From contig JAMWCJ010000004.1 of the NCBI GenBank assembly GCA_023818645.1, forward strand, positions 1 to 54,811: a stretch of 54,811 nt of DNA, in the 5' to 3' direction. Position numbers and translations under genes: made by a program. The stretch comes from Candidatus Omnitrophota bacterium. GTDB lineage: Bacteria > Ratteibacteria > UBA8468 > B48-G9 > JAFGKM01. The notes below the pieces were generated by a model. That model made no database searches and had not been told where the DNA came from. It was given only the letters and a program-made list of their open reading frames with translations. Each line of letters begins with the position of its first letter. Position 1 is the stretch's first letter. This document shows, piece by piece, positions 36,656 to 47,947 of this stretch.

Positions 36656-36684
36656 ATTTTACATAATGTTTTACAATTTGTCAA
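36656..36684 (-). promoter_or_regulatory. Strong promoter of the DeoRC/zinc-ribbon/glmS unit
   Basis: Minus strand TTGACA (36684-36679), 17-nt spacer, TAAAAT (36661-36656), then 7 nt to the ATG. A second TTGACAAAT copy lies just upstream. Confidence 0.65.
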
Positions 36685-36783
36685 GTAATTTGTCAATAAT
36701 TTTGTAAAATAAGATTTAGTTAGAAAAGAAAATTAAAAAATATGAGTTAATCCTTATAAAAAACTTTCAATTTTCTTGAGTTT

Positions 36784-36793
36784 ATGCATGCAT
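36784..36793. promoter_or_regulatory. Palindrome ATGCATGCAT upstream of gap
   Basis: A perfect 10-bp palindrome, 27 bp before the -35 of gap, in the otherwise featureless AT-rich gap 36697-36874. Possible operator; could be chance. Confidence 0.25.
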
Positions 36794-36820
36794 TTTTTAT
36801 TTTTCATAAAATCTAAAAAT

Positions 36821-36848
36821 TTTACTTTATTTTAAAAAGTGTTATAAT
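36821..36848 (+). promoter_or_regulatory. Promoter of gap
   Basis: TTTACT (36821-36826), 16-nt spacer, TATAAT (36843-36848), followed by AAGGAGGAAAG and the ATG at 36875. Confidence 0.65.
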
Positions 36849-36850
36849 AA

Positions 36851-37885
<1,035 letters not shown>

Positions 37886-37897
37886 AATTAAAATATT

Positions 37898-38422
37898 GTG
37901 AAGAATATACTGGTTACAGGTTTACCAGGAACAGGAAAAACAACATTAATTAAACAGGTACTAAATAATTTAGATATAGAAAAGATAGGGTTTTATACAG
38001 AAGAAATCAGAGAAAAAGGTGAAAGAGTTGGGTTTAAAATCGTCACTTTTAGTGGAAAAGAAGTAATTTTATCTCATAAAGATTATGCCACTCCTTACAG
38101 AGTTTCAAAATATTATGTTTCTATTGAGAATTTAGAAAAAATTGCTGTCAAAGAAATAGAAAAAGGGATTTCTAAGAAAAACTGTTTAATTGTAATTGAT
38201 GAGATTGGAAAAATGGAGTTAATTTCAGAAAGATTTAAAAAAGTTGTAATTTATGCTTTTGAAAGTCCAAATAAAGTCCTTGCTACAGTTATGTATAAAC
38301 CTGAACCTTTCTGCGATATTTTAAAAAAGAGAGAAGATACAAAAATTTTTATTCTTGATAAGACAAATTTTGGTATAATTAAAGATAATTTAGTAAAACA
38401 ACTGACAGATAAAATTAAGTAA
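37898..38422 (+). CDS. THEP1-type nucleoside triphosphatase
   Basis: A 174-aa P-loop NTPase of the THEP1/DUF265 family, known to hydrolyse ATP and GTP slowly. Walker A is GLPGTGKTT; Walker B region CLIVIDEIGKMEL; IREKGERVGFKIV and an arginine-like KKRED follow the family plan. GTG start. Biological role is unclear. Probably in one transcript with gap. Confidence 0.85.
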   Translation: MKNILVTGLPGTGKTTLIKQVLNNLDIEKIGFYTEEIREKGERVGFKIVTFSGKEVILSHKDYATPYRVSKYYVSIENLEKIAVKEIEKGISKKNCLIVIDEIGKMELISERFKKVVIYAFESPNKVLATVMYKPEPFCDILKKREDTKIFILDKTNFGIIKDNLVKQLTDKIK

Positions 38423-38426
38423 CTTA

Positions 38427-39524
38427 TTATACTGTAACGAAAGTCTTTTCTTTAACTGATTTTTTTATTTTATCTATAACTTTCATATTATAAATTCCAT
38501 CATAGAGTGAAGGACTTACTTGTTTATTTTCATATATCCCTTTTATAAAATTATAAATTGAATGAATGTGTGCTCTGGTCCAACCTGCTGTAAATTTAAT
38601 TCCCGGGAAACAACTTTCTTTGTAGTTCCCACCAGTAAATATTTTTTTAAAACCTTCTCCTTCTGATAATGAAAATACCTCTAAATAATTCAGGTTTTCA
38701 GAATTAAATCTTATTGCTCCTTTTGTCCCATATATTTCATATTTAAGTTCATCAATAGTTCCTGTTGCTATTTTTGATGCCTCAATTATGCCTACACAAC
38801 CATTTTTCATTTTCACATTTATAATTATATGGTCTTCAACTTCAATTTTTACAAATTTACCATTTTTTGTTGGTCTTTCAGGATAAAGGATCGTTTCATT
38901 TCCTATAACTTCATCAAATTCACCTAAAAACCAGTAAATCAAATCAATAATATGACTTCCTAAATCAAGTAAAACACCAGCACCCTTTTCAAATCTCCAA
39001 GTAATAGGTTTTTCTTTTTCAACACTTCCAGAATGATAGTAAGCAATTCTAAAAATTGTTGGCTTTCCAATAAATCCGCTTTCAATTAATTCTTTAGTTT
39101 TTATTGTTGCAGGAATAAATCTATTATGAAATGTAACCTGATGTATTCTATTAAAATTTTTTAATTTTTTTTCAAGTTTTTCTGCCTCTTCTATATTTGA
39201 AACGACTGGTTTTTCACAATAAATGTGTTTATTTTTCTTTATTGCATACAACAACTGTTCATAATGATAATTATTTGGACTTGAAATATCTATAATATCT
39301 ATTTTTGGATTTTCAATAATTTTTCTATAATCAGTGGTAATAAATTCAATTCCATATAATTTTTTAGAATTCTTTGCTGTTTCTTCTCTTGATGTACATA
39401 TACCAAAAACTTTTGCTCTGAAAGGGCTGTCTGGATAATAATACTTCAAATTTTCATATCCATATGCATGAACTTTACCAATAAATCCAAAACCGATTAT
39501 ACCAACATTATAAATCTTTTCCAC
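38427..39524 (-). CDS. Gfo/Idh/MocA family oxidoreductase
   Basis: A 365-aa dehydrogenase with Rossmann loop IGFGFIGKVHAYGY, NKHIYCEKPVVSN with the EKP catalytic Lys, and ITWRFEKGAGVLLDLGSHIIDL with the conserved D.g.H. Substrate unknown, likely a sugar. The start is GTG at 39524 without SD; TATAAT lies 7 nt upstream. It is divergent to nothing and shares a strand with the pseudo-receiver gene just before. Confidence 0.87.
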   Translation of the reverse strand: MEKIYNVGIIGFGFIGKVHAYGYENLKYYYPDSPFRAKVFGICTSREETAKNSKKLYGIEFITTDYRKIIENPKIDIIDISSPNNYHYEQLLYAIKKNKHIYCEKPVVSNIEEAEKLEKKLKNFNRIHQVTFHNRFIPATIKTKELIESGFIGKPTIFRIAYYHSGSVEKEKPITWRFEKGAGVLLDLGSHIIDLIYWFLGEFDEVIGNETILYPERPTKNGKFVKIEVEDHIIINVKMKNGCVGIIEASKIATGTIDELKYEIYGTKGAIRFNSENLNYLEVFSLSEGEGFKKIFTGGNYKESCFPGIKFTAGWTRAHIHSIYNFIKGIYENKQVSPSLYDGIYNMKVIDKIKKSVKEKTFVTV

Positions 39525-39531
39525 TGATTTT

Positions 39532-39537
39532 ATTATA
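39532..39537 (-). promoter_or_regulatory. -10 box 7 nt before the Gfo/Idh GTG start
   Basis: TATAAT on the minus strand, then AAAATCA and GTG. No SD. The -35 is weak. Fits a leaderless start. Confidence 0.45.
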
Positions 39538-39545
39538 TCATATCT

Positions 39546-39914
39546 CTAAAACTGTTTTAGTAAAAATAAACTTCTTATAAATTGTGAAGGAAGAACTGGA
39601 AAAGTAAGATATGCATCTATTGAATATTCAACTATAAAATCTTCTATTGTTCTATCAATTTTTGTCAGAAGTATGAGAATTTTACAATCTTTAAATTTAC
39701 TCTTTATTATTTTAACAAATCTTTTCACTTCTAAAAGTGGTTCTACAATCTCTAAAACAAGAATTTCAATAGGAATAAAATTGTCTAAAGAATTTATTAA
39801 AACTTCTCTATCATCCCACAAAAAACCTTCACAATCATATCCATATCCACAAGCACAATTTAAAAATTCCTCAAGTAATTTTTTTCCTTCTGTCACAATT
39901 AAAATTTTCCCCAT
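39546..39914 (-). CDS. Degenerate receiver-domain protein
   Basis: A 122-aa stand-alone receiver-like protein. It has the alternating hydrophobic strand pattern of response regulators (KILIVTEG, EILVLEIVEP, CKILILLTK, AYLTFPV). The N-terminal acidic pair is absent and the phosphoacceptor Asp position reads Glu (VLEIV), so it probably is not phosphorylated. The final KP motif is also replaced by FPV. It is divergent from the XRE gene and its promoter overlaps an inverted repeat. Confidence 0.55.
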   Translation of the reverse strand: MGKILIVTEGKKLLEEFLNCACGYGYDCEGFLWDDREVLINSLDNFIPIEILVLEIVEPLLEVKRFVKIIKSKFKDCKILILLTKIDRTIEDFIVEYSIDAYLTFPVLPSQFIRSLFLLKQF

Positions 39915-39920
39915 GAAATT

Positions 39921-39950
39921 ATTTTAGCGTATATAGTTACTAAAAGTCAA
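39921..39950 (-). promoter_or_regulatory. Promoter of the pseudo-receiver gene
   Basis: Minus strand TTGACT (39950-39945), 18-nt spacer, TAAAAT (39926-39921), then 6 nt to the ATG. No SD. Confidence 0.5.
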
Positions 39951-39973
39951 CAATAAAATTAATAACTTTTAGT
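39939..39973. repeat. 9-bp inverted repeat between divergent genes (candidate operator)
   Basis: ACTAAAAGT (39939-39947) and ACTTTTAGT (39965-39973) are perfect inverted arms separated by 17 bp. The left arm overlaps the -35 of the pseudo-receiver gene, and the right arm ends 4 nt before the XRE -35. It may be the binding site of the XRE protein. Confidence 0.45.
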
Positions 39974-39976
39974 TTG

Positions 39977-40005
39977 TTTAACATAAAGACAAATAAAGGT
40001 AGAAT
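39977..40005 (+). promoter_or_regulatory. Promoter of the XRE gene
   Basis: TTTAAC (39977-39982), 17-nt spacer, TAGAAT (40000-40005), then six A and the ATG at 40012. No SD, so a leaderless start is likely. Confidence 0.5.
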
Positions 40006-40011
40006 AAAAAA

Positions 40012-40353
40012 ATGAAAAATTATATCTTTTCGAAAGAATTAGGTAAAAAAATAAAAGAAATCAGAAAAACAAAGAAATATACTCAATCTGAACTTGCTTG
40101 GGCAATTGGAGTAAGTCCAAATTTTATAGGTCTTATTGAAAGAGGGAAAAAAATGCCAAGTTTAAAAACATTATTTAAAATAAGTAAAACCCTTGAAATT
40201 CCAATTTCTTATTTTTTTGAAGAATTTAAATATCAATTGCATGAGGAGGATATATTAATAAAAAAAATAAGTTCACTTTTGAAGGAAACATCTGAAGATG
40301 ATAAAAAGGTTATCTATAAACTTGTTAAATCTATTATAAAAAGGAAAAAATAA
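40012..40353 (+). CDS. XRE-family HTH transcriptional regulator
   Basis: A 113-aa regulator with an N-terminal lambda-repressor-like helix-turn-helix: LGKKIKEIRKTKKYTQSELA, then GVSPNFIGLIERGKKMPSLKTL in the recognition half. A helical tail of about 40 residues (LLKETSEDDKKVIYKLVKSI) may dimerise. It is divergent from the pseudo-receiver gene, with a symmetric repeat between them, so autoregulation is likely. Confidence 0.85.
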   Translation: MKNYIFSKELGKKIKEIRKTKKYTQSELAWAIGVSPNFIGLIERGKKMPSLKTLFKISKTLEIPISYFFEEFKYQLHEEDILIKKISSLLKETSEDDKKVIYKLVKSIIKRKK

Positions 40354-40355
40354 TT

Positions 40356-41143
40356 TCATTTTTCTTTAACAACAAAATTCTTCAATCTCCCAATCTTTTC
40401 TATTTCAATTTCAACAATATCACCTTCTCTTAAAAAAATAGGTGGTTTCCTTGCAAATCCAACTCCAGAAGGTGTGCCTGTCAATATAATTGTTCCTGGG
40501 AGAAGCGTCATCTGCTTTGATAAATAACTTACAATCTTATAAGGATTAAATATCATATTAGAAGTATTTGAATCCTGCATAACTTTTCCATTTAAAATAG
40601 TTTTTATTTTTAAATTTGTTGGATCAATTTCTGTTTCTATATATGGACCAACTGGACAAAAAGTATCAAACGATTTTCCCCTTGCCCATTGCTTATCTTT
40701 TTTTAACTGACAATCCCTTGCACTTACATCATTTCCACAGGTATAACCAAAAATATAATTTTTTGCTTCTTTCTCTTCAACATTTTTACATTTTTTCCCA
40801 ATTACAATTACAAGTTCACATTCATAATCAACTTCGTCGGGTGCTTCTTTCGGTAAAATAATTGGAGATAAATGCCCTGTTAAAGAAGTAGTCGCCTTCA
40901 AAAAAATGATTGGATATTCAGGAACTTTTTGCCAGCCCTCTTCTGCATGTTCTTTATAATTTAAACCGAGAGCGATAATATTTGGAACTTGACATGGAGG
41001 CAAAAACTCAATTTCCTCCAAATTAAAATTCTCTCCTGTATATTCAAAATCATTGTTAAAAATTTCACCATTTATAGCATAAACTTTATCATCTTTAAGA
41101 ATTCCAAAATATTCCTTTTTTTCAACTATAAATCTTAAAAATT

Positions 41144-41147
<4 letters not shown>
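40356..41147 (-). CDS. Fumarylacetoacetate hydrolase family protein
   Basis: A 263-aa FAH-superfamily enzyme, acting on 2-oxo or 1,3-diketo acids by C-C cleavage, isomerisation or decarboxylation. The metal site is visible: VDYECELVIVIGK with two Glu, and YGYTCGNDVSARDCQ with Asp. IALGLNYKEHAEEG and the C-terminal TGTPSGVGFARKPP are standard. The start overlaps the cutA stop by 4 nt. The exact reaction is not known. Confidence 0.88.
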
Positions 41148-42576
<1,429 letters not shown>

Positions 42577-42579
42577 TTA

Positions 42580-42608
42580 ATTTTAAACCTTATAAATAAA
42601 AAAAGCAA
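42580..42608 (-). promoter_or_regulatory. Promoter of dnaJ overlapping the 16S terminator
   Basis: Minus strand TTGCTT (42608-42603), 17-nt spacer, TAAAAT (42585-42580), then 6 nt to the ATG. The -35 lies inside the terminator hairpin. The -35 matches the consensus only in TTG. Confidence 0.4.
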
Positions 42609-42625
42609 GGGGAACCCTTGCTTTT
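42598..42625 (-). terminator. Intrinsic terminator of the 16S rRNA unit
   Basis: A perfect 11-bp stem AAAAGCAAGGG/CCCTTGCTTTT with a 3-nt loop. On the minus strand it is followed by a run of seven T, so it ends transcripts coming from the 16S gene. Confidence 0.8.
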
Positions 42626-42636
42626 AAGAAAAACTC

Positions 42637-42651
42637 AGGGGTATCCGGAAA
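42637..42651 (-). other. 3' arm of the 16S processing stem
   Basis: The plus-strand sequence AGGGGTATCCGGAAA is the exact reverse complement of 44238-44252. The two arms would bracket the 16S precursor in a 15-bp helix of the type cut by RNase III. Confidence 0.8.
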
Positions 42652-42668
42652 TAATCTCAACTCCTTAG

Positions 42669-44237
<1,569 letters not shown>

Positions 44238-44252
44238 TTTCCGGATACCCCT
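44238..44252 (-). other. 5' arm of the 16S processing stem
   Basis: TTTCCGGATACCCCT on the plus strand pairs perfectly with 42637-42651. It directly abuts the mature 5' end. Confidence 0.8.
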
Positions 44253-44254
44253 AA

Positions 44255-44267
44255 TTTTCAAAGAACA
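44255..44267 (-). promoter_or_regulatory. boxA antitermination site
   Basis: On the minus strand TGTTCTTTGAAAA, a close match to rRNA boxA elements, lies between promoter and 16S. It would recruit NusB/S10 to the transcript. Confidence 0.7.
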
Positions 44268-44284
44268 CTTTTTAAACCATATAT

Positions 44285-44313
44285 ATTATACCTATCCCTT
44301 TATAATCTGTCAA
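44285..44313 (-). promoter_or_regulatory. Perfect consensus promoter of the 16S unit
   Basis: Minus strand TTGACA (44313-44308), exactly 17 nt, TATAAT (44290-44285). It matches the sigma70 consensus at all 12 positions. Confidence 0.88.
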
Positions 44314-44319
44314 GGGATA

Positions 44320-44511
44320 TTACTCAGCAGGTGGTGTTTCTGGTGGTGCTTCTCCTTCTGGTGGTGGTGGAACTTCTGGCATACCTGTTTCAGGCGCAGT
44401 TGGGACTGGCGCTCTCTTCGGCATTGCCTGCTTAATTATGAAAAACAAAGCCACCAGTATTATTATTATTAGTATAACCACTGCTGCTGGATTTTGTTTT
44501 TTTTCTGCCAT
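44320..44511 (-). CDS. 63-aa single-pass membrane protein with Pro/Glu-rich tail
   Basis: A small protein: short charged N-terminus (MAEKKQNP), one membrane helix (AAVVILIIIILVALFFII), then a Pro/Glu-rich tail (VPPPPEGEAPPETPPAE), probably outside the cytoplasm. GAAAGGAGGTG and a TTGACA/TATAAT promoter precede it. No family recognised. Its stop lies 6 nt from the -35 of the 16S promoter, so it may run into the rRNA unit. Confidence 0.7.
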   Translation of the reverse strand: MAEKKQNPAAVVILIIIILVALFFIIKQAMPKRAPVPTAPETGMPEVPPPPEGEAPPETPPAE

Positions 44512-44555
44512 CTTTTTTCACCTCCTTTCTAATATTCAGAAAAATTGATTTTATA

Positions 44556-44583
44556 ATTATACCCTTTTTTAAAAAATTGTCAA
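44556..44583 (-). promoter_or_regulatory. Consensus promoter of the 63-aa protein
   Basis: Minus strand TTGACA (44583-44578), 16-nt spacer, TATAAT (44561-44556), followed by AAAGGAGGTG. It ends at the nitroreductase stop. Confidence 0.75.
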
Positions 44584-44584
44584 G

Positions 44585-45160
44585 TCAAAATTTGTTATAG
44601 TGTAAAATATCTTTTAATTTTCTTTTTGGAACATGCATGATACCTTTTTCATCTTTCCAGTATTTTATAGAACCAGTAAATTCTTGAATAACACTTTCTT
44701 CGTCAGGATATCCTAAAGCAATAATTGTGTCAATTTCATAATTTTCTGGGATTTCTAAAATTTCTCTTAATTTTTCTCTATTTATAGAACCAATCCAGCA
44801 AGTTCCAATCCCTTCATAAGTTGCAGAAAGTAAAATATTTTCAACTGCTGCGCCTACATCATGTTTTGGTGTCGGTGATTTTATATCTTTATTTATCAAT
44901 ACAACAATATATGCAACTGGTCTTTTCCCTTCTGGAGGAGGTCCATCTTTTCCAAGATATCCTGCCCATCCAGTTAAGGGGAATATTTGTTCTACCAATT
45001 TTTCTTCATTTACGATTATATATTCAATTGGCTGCATATTTGCTCCACTTGGAGCAATTCGTGCCATATCTACAAACTTCTCAAGTAATTCTATTGGTAT
45101 CTCTTTCTGTTTAAATCTTCTTATCGTTCTTCTTTTTTTAATTATTTCATAAATATCCAT
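44585..45160 (-). CDS. Nitroreductase family protein
   Basis: A 191-aa FMN-dependent nitroreductase-fold protein: KKRRTIRRFKQKEIP with the FMN-binding Arg run, ARIAPSGANMQPIEYI, DVGAAVENILLSATYEGIGTCWIGS-type segment (GIGTCWIGS) and IIALGYPDEE. Substrate unknown. No SD; TATAAT is 7 nt upstream of the ATG, with TTTGTA 17 nt before it. tRNA-Pro lies upstream on the same strand. Confidence 0.88.
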   Translation of the reverse strand: MDIYEIIKKRRTIRRFKQKEIPIELLEKFVDMARIAPSGANMQPIEYIIVNEEKLVEQIFPLTGWAGYLGKDGPPPEGKRPVAYIVVLINKDIKSPTPKHDVGAAVENILLSATYEGIGTCWIGSINREKLREILEIPENYEIDTIIALGYPDEESVIQEFTGSIKYWKDEKGIMHVPKRKLKDILHYNKF

Positions 45161-45167
45161 ATTTTTA

Positions 45168-45196
45168 ATTATACTACTTTTTTAATTTTTTACAAA
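45168..45196 (-). promoter_or_regulatory. Promoter of the nitroreductase gene, leaderless layout
   Basis: Minus strand TTTGTA (45196-45191), 17-nt spacer, TATAAT (45173-45168), then 7 nt to the ATG. Confidence 0.5.
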
Positions 45197-45226
45197 TTCA
45201 AACTATCAAAGTAGATTGCTAAACTT

Positions 45227-45300
45227 CGGGGCGTCCGGATTTGAACCGGAGACCCCCAGAACCCCATTCTGGTGCCCTAAACCGGACTGGGCCACGCCCC
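45227..45300 (-). tRNA. tRNA-Pro (GGG)
   Basis: Acceptor GGGGCGU/ACGCCCC, anticodon stem CCAGA/UCUGG with loop AUGGGGU, and T arm with UUCAAAU fold well. The discriminator is G and no CCA is encoded. It lies 1 nt beyond the AcsE-like gene and probably shares its transcript. Confidence 0.92.
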
Positions 45301-45301
45301 G

Positions 45302-46099
45302 TTAAAAATATTTTTCTTTTATTCTTTTTATATAATTGATACAAAATTCATCTTTACCTGTCAACATCTCACTTACATATATTGCTTCTCTTATATCAGG
45401 TACTGTTGGATCAATTATTGCTGAATCAAGCCCTTCATAAATACATAAAGCAAGAAAATACTTATTTACAATTTTTCTCTCAGGCAATCCAAAAGAAATA
45501 TTTGAAAGACCGCAAGTTGTTTTAACATTAAATTTTTTTACCTCTTTCAATGCTTTTAAAAAAATAATTCCATTTTCATAATTAACACTTACTGGCTCAA
45601 TAAGACAATCAACAAAAATATTTTCTTTTTTCACACCTACTCCAGTCAATATATCAATCAATTTTTCTCCTATCTCAACTCTTTTTTTATAATCAGAAGG
45701 GATACCTTTTTCATTCATTGTTAAACATATAATCTTACTTTCAGGATATTTTTTTATAACTGGTAAAATCTTTTCAATCTTTTCTTTTTCTCCATTTATT
45801 GAATTTATCATCACATCCTGACTTTTAACAAAGGACAAAGCAAAATCAATAACTTCAGGGTCTGAACTATCTATAGATGGAGAAATATTGCCAACTTCAT
45901 ATAAACATTCAATTAACCACTTTATATCTTCCTTTTCTCTTTCTTTACCTCTACCAATCCCAGCATTTAAATCAATGTAATCAGAGCCAAAATCAATCTG
46001 TTTTTTTATTTCCTTTTTTATAAAATCTTTATTTTTCTTTTCAATCGCTTCCCTTATATCTCTTCTTGTTCCATTAATCCTTTCTCCAATTATAATCAT
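45302..46099 (-). CDS. Pterin-binding methyltransferase, AcsE/MeTr-like
   Basis: A 265-aa single-domain protein of the pterin-binding family. It begins IIIGERINGTRRD, then DLNAGIGRG, ISPSIDSSDPEVI, INSINGEKEK, the late TTCGLSNISFGLP and AIIDPTVPD. This pattern matches methyltetrahydrofolate:corrinoid/Fe-S protein methyltransferase (AcsE) rather than dihydropteroate synthase. It would pass a methyl group from methyl-THF to a corrinoid. No corrinoid protein or CO dehydrogenase genes lie nearby. MetH-fragment or other methyltransferase roles remain possible. Confidence 0.75.
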   Translation of the reverse strand: MIIIGERINGTRRDIREAIEKKNKDFIKKEIKKQIDFGSDYIDLNAGIGRGKEREKEDIKWLIECLYEVGNISPSIDSSDPEVIDFALSFVKSQDVMINSINGEKEKIEKILPVIKKYPESKIICLTMNEKGIPSDYKKRVEIGEKLIDILTGVGVKKENIFVDCLIEPVSVNYENGIIFLKALKEVKKFNVKTTCGLSNISFGLPERKIVNKYFLALCIYEGLDSAIIDPTVPDIREAIYVSEMLTGKDEFCINYIKRIKEKYF

Positions 46100-46112
46100 C
46101 TTTTCTCCTTTT

Positions 46113-47564
46113 TTATTTTATATCTAAAATGAAAGGACCAGAAATAATCGGAATTTCAATTTGTTTATTACCAACTTTTATTTTTATAATTTCCTTCTTA
46201 CCAAAATCACTTCTTATTATTAACAGTTTATTTTTTAATTTCAACCCTGAAATGACACTACCTGATTTTTCAGGCACTTCCCAGAAAATTGGTTCTCCTT
46301 TAAGAATAAAATCATTATACTTAAAACTTTCAGAATAAACCTCATGCAAAACTTTAATTTCTTCTGCAATTTCATTTAAAGGAGACCAGAGGCAGAATGT
46401 GTCAAATCTTCTAAATAATAAATGCCATAAAAGTTCCTTATACTTTTCTCTACTTAGAGGAACAAAATCAGATGGCAATTGTTTTGGTTTTTCAACTGTT
46501 TGCCAGTGAATAAAACTTATAATAGGAATATTTTCAGAAGTATTTTTGCCAACCGATGTTGCCTCTTTTAAAAGTGGATAAAACCATCTATATTCTTTTT
46601 CTTCAAAATTATAGTCATTAAAAAATCTATACCATGTATAAATTACTGGCATTGCAATTGTATATCCACTATATTTAAACTCATCAAACCATTTTCTATA
46701 AAGTGCATTGTGTTCCTTTTGATAAGTTGCTCCTTCAACTTCCTTTTCAAAATAATCCCACCAGTATCTATATCCATCATGTGGATTTACTGCGTAATTC
46801 CCTGTTAAACAATTTGGGAAATATTTTTTAATTGTATCAACAAAAACTTCTCTTTGTAAATCTGCTCTCTTTTTTCTTATAACTTTCTGGAATTCATCAA
46901 AATTTTCAATATCTTTTATATTTTTTCTACAGATAATACATTTTTTTGAATTGCTCCATGCTGAATTCCACTCAATTGGTCCATCTATTTCCCAGTCAAC
47001 TACCCAGTATTTTATCTCTATCCCTTCATCCTTATATGCTTTTAAAAATTTCTCTAATCTTTCTTTTATAACATCATATCTTTTTTCAATTTTAAAAGGA
47101 CATCCCATTTTCACAGTAGGAAGGAAAGACATATCAAAAAATACTTTCCCTTCTTCGTCAATATGCCCTGTCTCTTGGCTTCCATCAAAAAATCTATAAA
47201 CTATTGATGTAGCATCTATTGCGACTGGAAAATTTAAATCTTTTTTTATCTTATCTATTTTTATTGCTTCTTTTATTCCACTCTCTATCCCTTCTTTTGG
47301 AATATACCATTTTGTAAAAACAACAATATTTCTTTCTAAAAGTTGATTTAAATATAATTTTAGTTCTTCTTCTGTTACATTTAAAGGAATGGAAACCCAA
47401 ACAAAAAGTGGCAATCTTCTACTTTCTTTAATTTTGATTGGTTGTGTATTTTCTATAATTATATCTATCATATTTTTAGCACAGTTTCCGCTTTTCAAAA
47501 ATAATAAAAATAATAAAATCAACAAATTTTTCAACTTTTTAATTATTATCATACTTGTTTTCAT
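46113..47564 (-). CDS. Secreted TIM-barrel protein, possibly glycoside-hydrolase-like
   Basis: A 483-aa protein with a signal peptide (LLILLFLLFLKSGNC). The body looks like a beta/alpha barrel: FVWVSIPLNV, IKYWVVDWEIDGPIEW with acidic residues at a strand end, CLTGNYAVNPHDGYRYW, YTIAMPVIYTWYRFF, IISFIHWQTVEKP and FDTFCLWSPLNE. A small C-terminal beta domain follows. It may act on sugars, given the neighbouring genes, but I do not recognise a specific family. A promoter with its -10 8 nt from the ATG drives it. Confidence 0.5.
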   Translation of the reverse strand: MKTSMIIIKKLKNLLILLFLLFLKSGNCAKNMIDIIIENTQPIKIKESRRLPLFVWVSIPLNVTEEELKLYLNQLLERNIVVFTKWYIPKEGIESGIKEAIKIDKIKKDLNFPVAIDATSIVYRFFDGSQETGHIDEEGKVFFDMSFLPTVKMGCPFKIEKRYDVIKERLEKFLKAYKDEGIEIKYWVVDWEIDGPIEWNSAWSNSKKCIICRKNIKDIENFDEFQKVIRKKRADLQREVFVDTIKKYFPNCLTGNYAVNPHDGYRYWWDYFEKEVEGATYQKEHNALYRKWFDEFKYSGYTIAMPVIYTWYRFFNDYNFEEKEYRWFYPLLKEATSVGKNTSENIPIISFIHWQTVEKPKQLPSDFVPLSREKYKELLWHLLFRRFDTFCLWSPLNEIAEEIKVLHEVYSESFKYNDFILKGEPIFWEVPEKSGSVISGLKLKNKLLIIRSDFGKKEIIKIKVGNKQIEIPIISGPFILDIK

Positions 47565-47582
47565 TCTGTTTTATTGTAATAT
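47555..47582 (+). promoter_or_regulatory. Promoter of the zincin gene
   Basis: TTGTTT (47555-47560), 16-nt spacer, TAATAT (47577-47582), then 6 nt to ATG 47589. A TATAAT overlaps at 47580-47585. No SD. Confidence 0.4.
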
Positions 47583-47601
47583 AATTATATGAAAATTTCA
47601 A
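47573..47601 (-). promoter_or_regulatory. Promoter of the secreted TIM-barrel gene
   Basis: Minus strand TTGAAA (47601-47596), 17-nt spacer, TACAAT (47578-47573), then 8 nt to ATG 47564. Its -35 lies inside the divergent zincin gene. Confidence 0.5.
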
Positions 47602-47927
47602 AAGAGAAATTTGAGAAAATAGTTTATCAGAAATTTTTGGAAATACCGGAAAAAATAAGAAAAAAAATAGAAAATCTTGAAATTATAATTGAAGATGGCC
47701 AAACTCCAAATTTACTTGGTTTATATCATGGAATACCTTTTCCAAAAAGGAAAACATCTTCCTATTCTCTTATTCTTCCTGACAGAATTATTCTCTTTAA
47801 ACACACAATTGAAAAACATTGTAAAACAGAAGAAGAACTTGAAAACTTAATAGAAAAGGTTCTTCTTCACGAAATTGGTCATTATCTTGGTCTTGATGAA
47901 ATATCTCTTAAAAAACTAAATCTTTAA
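47589..47927 (+). CDS. Metallopeptidase-family zincin (HExxH)
   Basis: A 112-aa protein of the small bacterial zincin family (DUF1025-like). The zinc site HEIGHYLGLDE lies near the C-terminus, with a family-typical IIIEDGQTPNLLGLYHG in the first half and LPDRIILFKHTIE. No signal peptide, so cytoplasmic. Substrate unknown. The gene starts 24 bp from the divergent secreted protein. Confidence 0.8.
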   Translation: MKISKEKFEKIVYQKFLEIPEKIRKKIENLEIIIEDGQTPNLLGLYHGIPFPKRKTSSYSLILPDRIILFKHTIEKHCKTEEELENLIEKVLLHEIGHYLGLDEISLKKLNL

Positions 47928-47947
47928 TTTAAAAAACATTTTGAAAT

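Noticed and set aside
36649-36696. TTG-initiated 16-residue extension of the DeoR-type sensor
   Set aside because: It would be encoded by the TTGACA/TAAAAT promoter itself, so it is probably untranslated.
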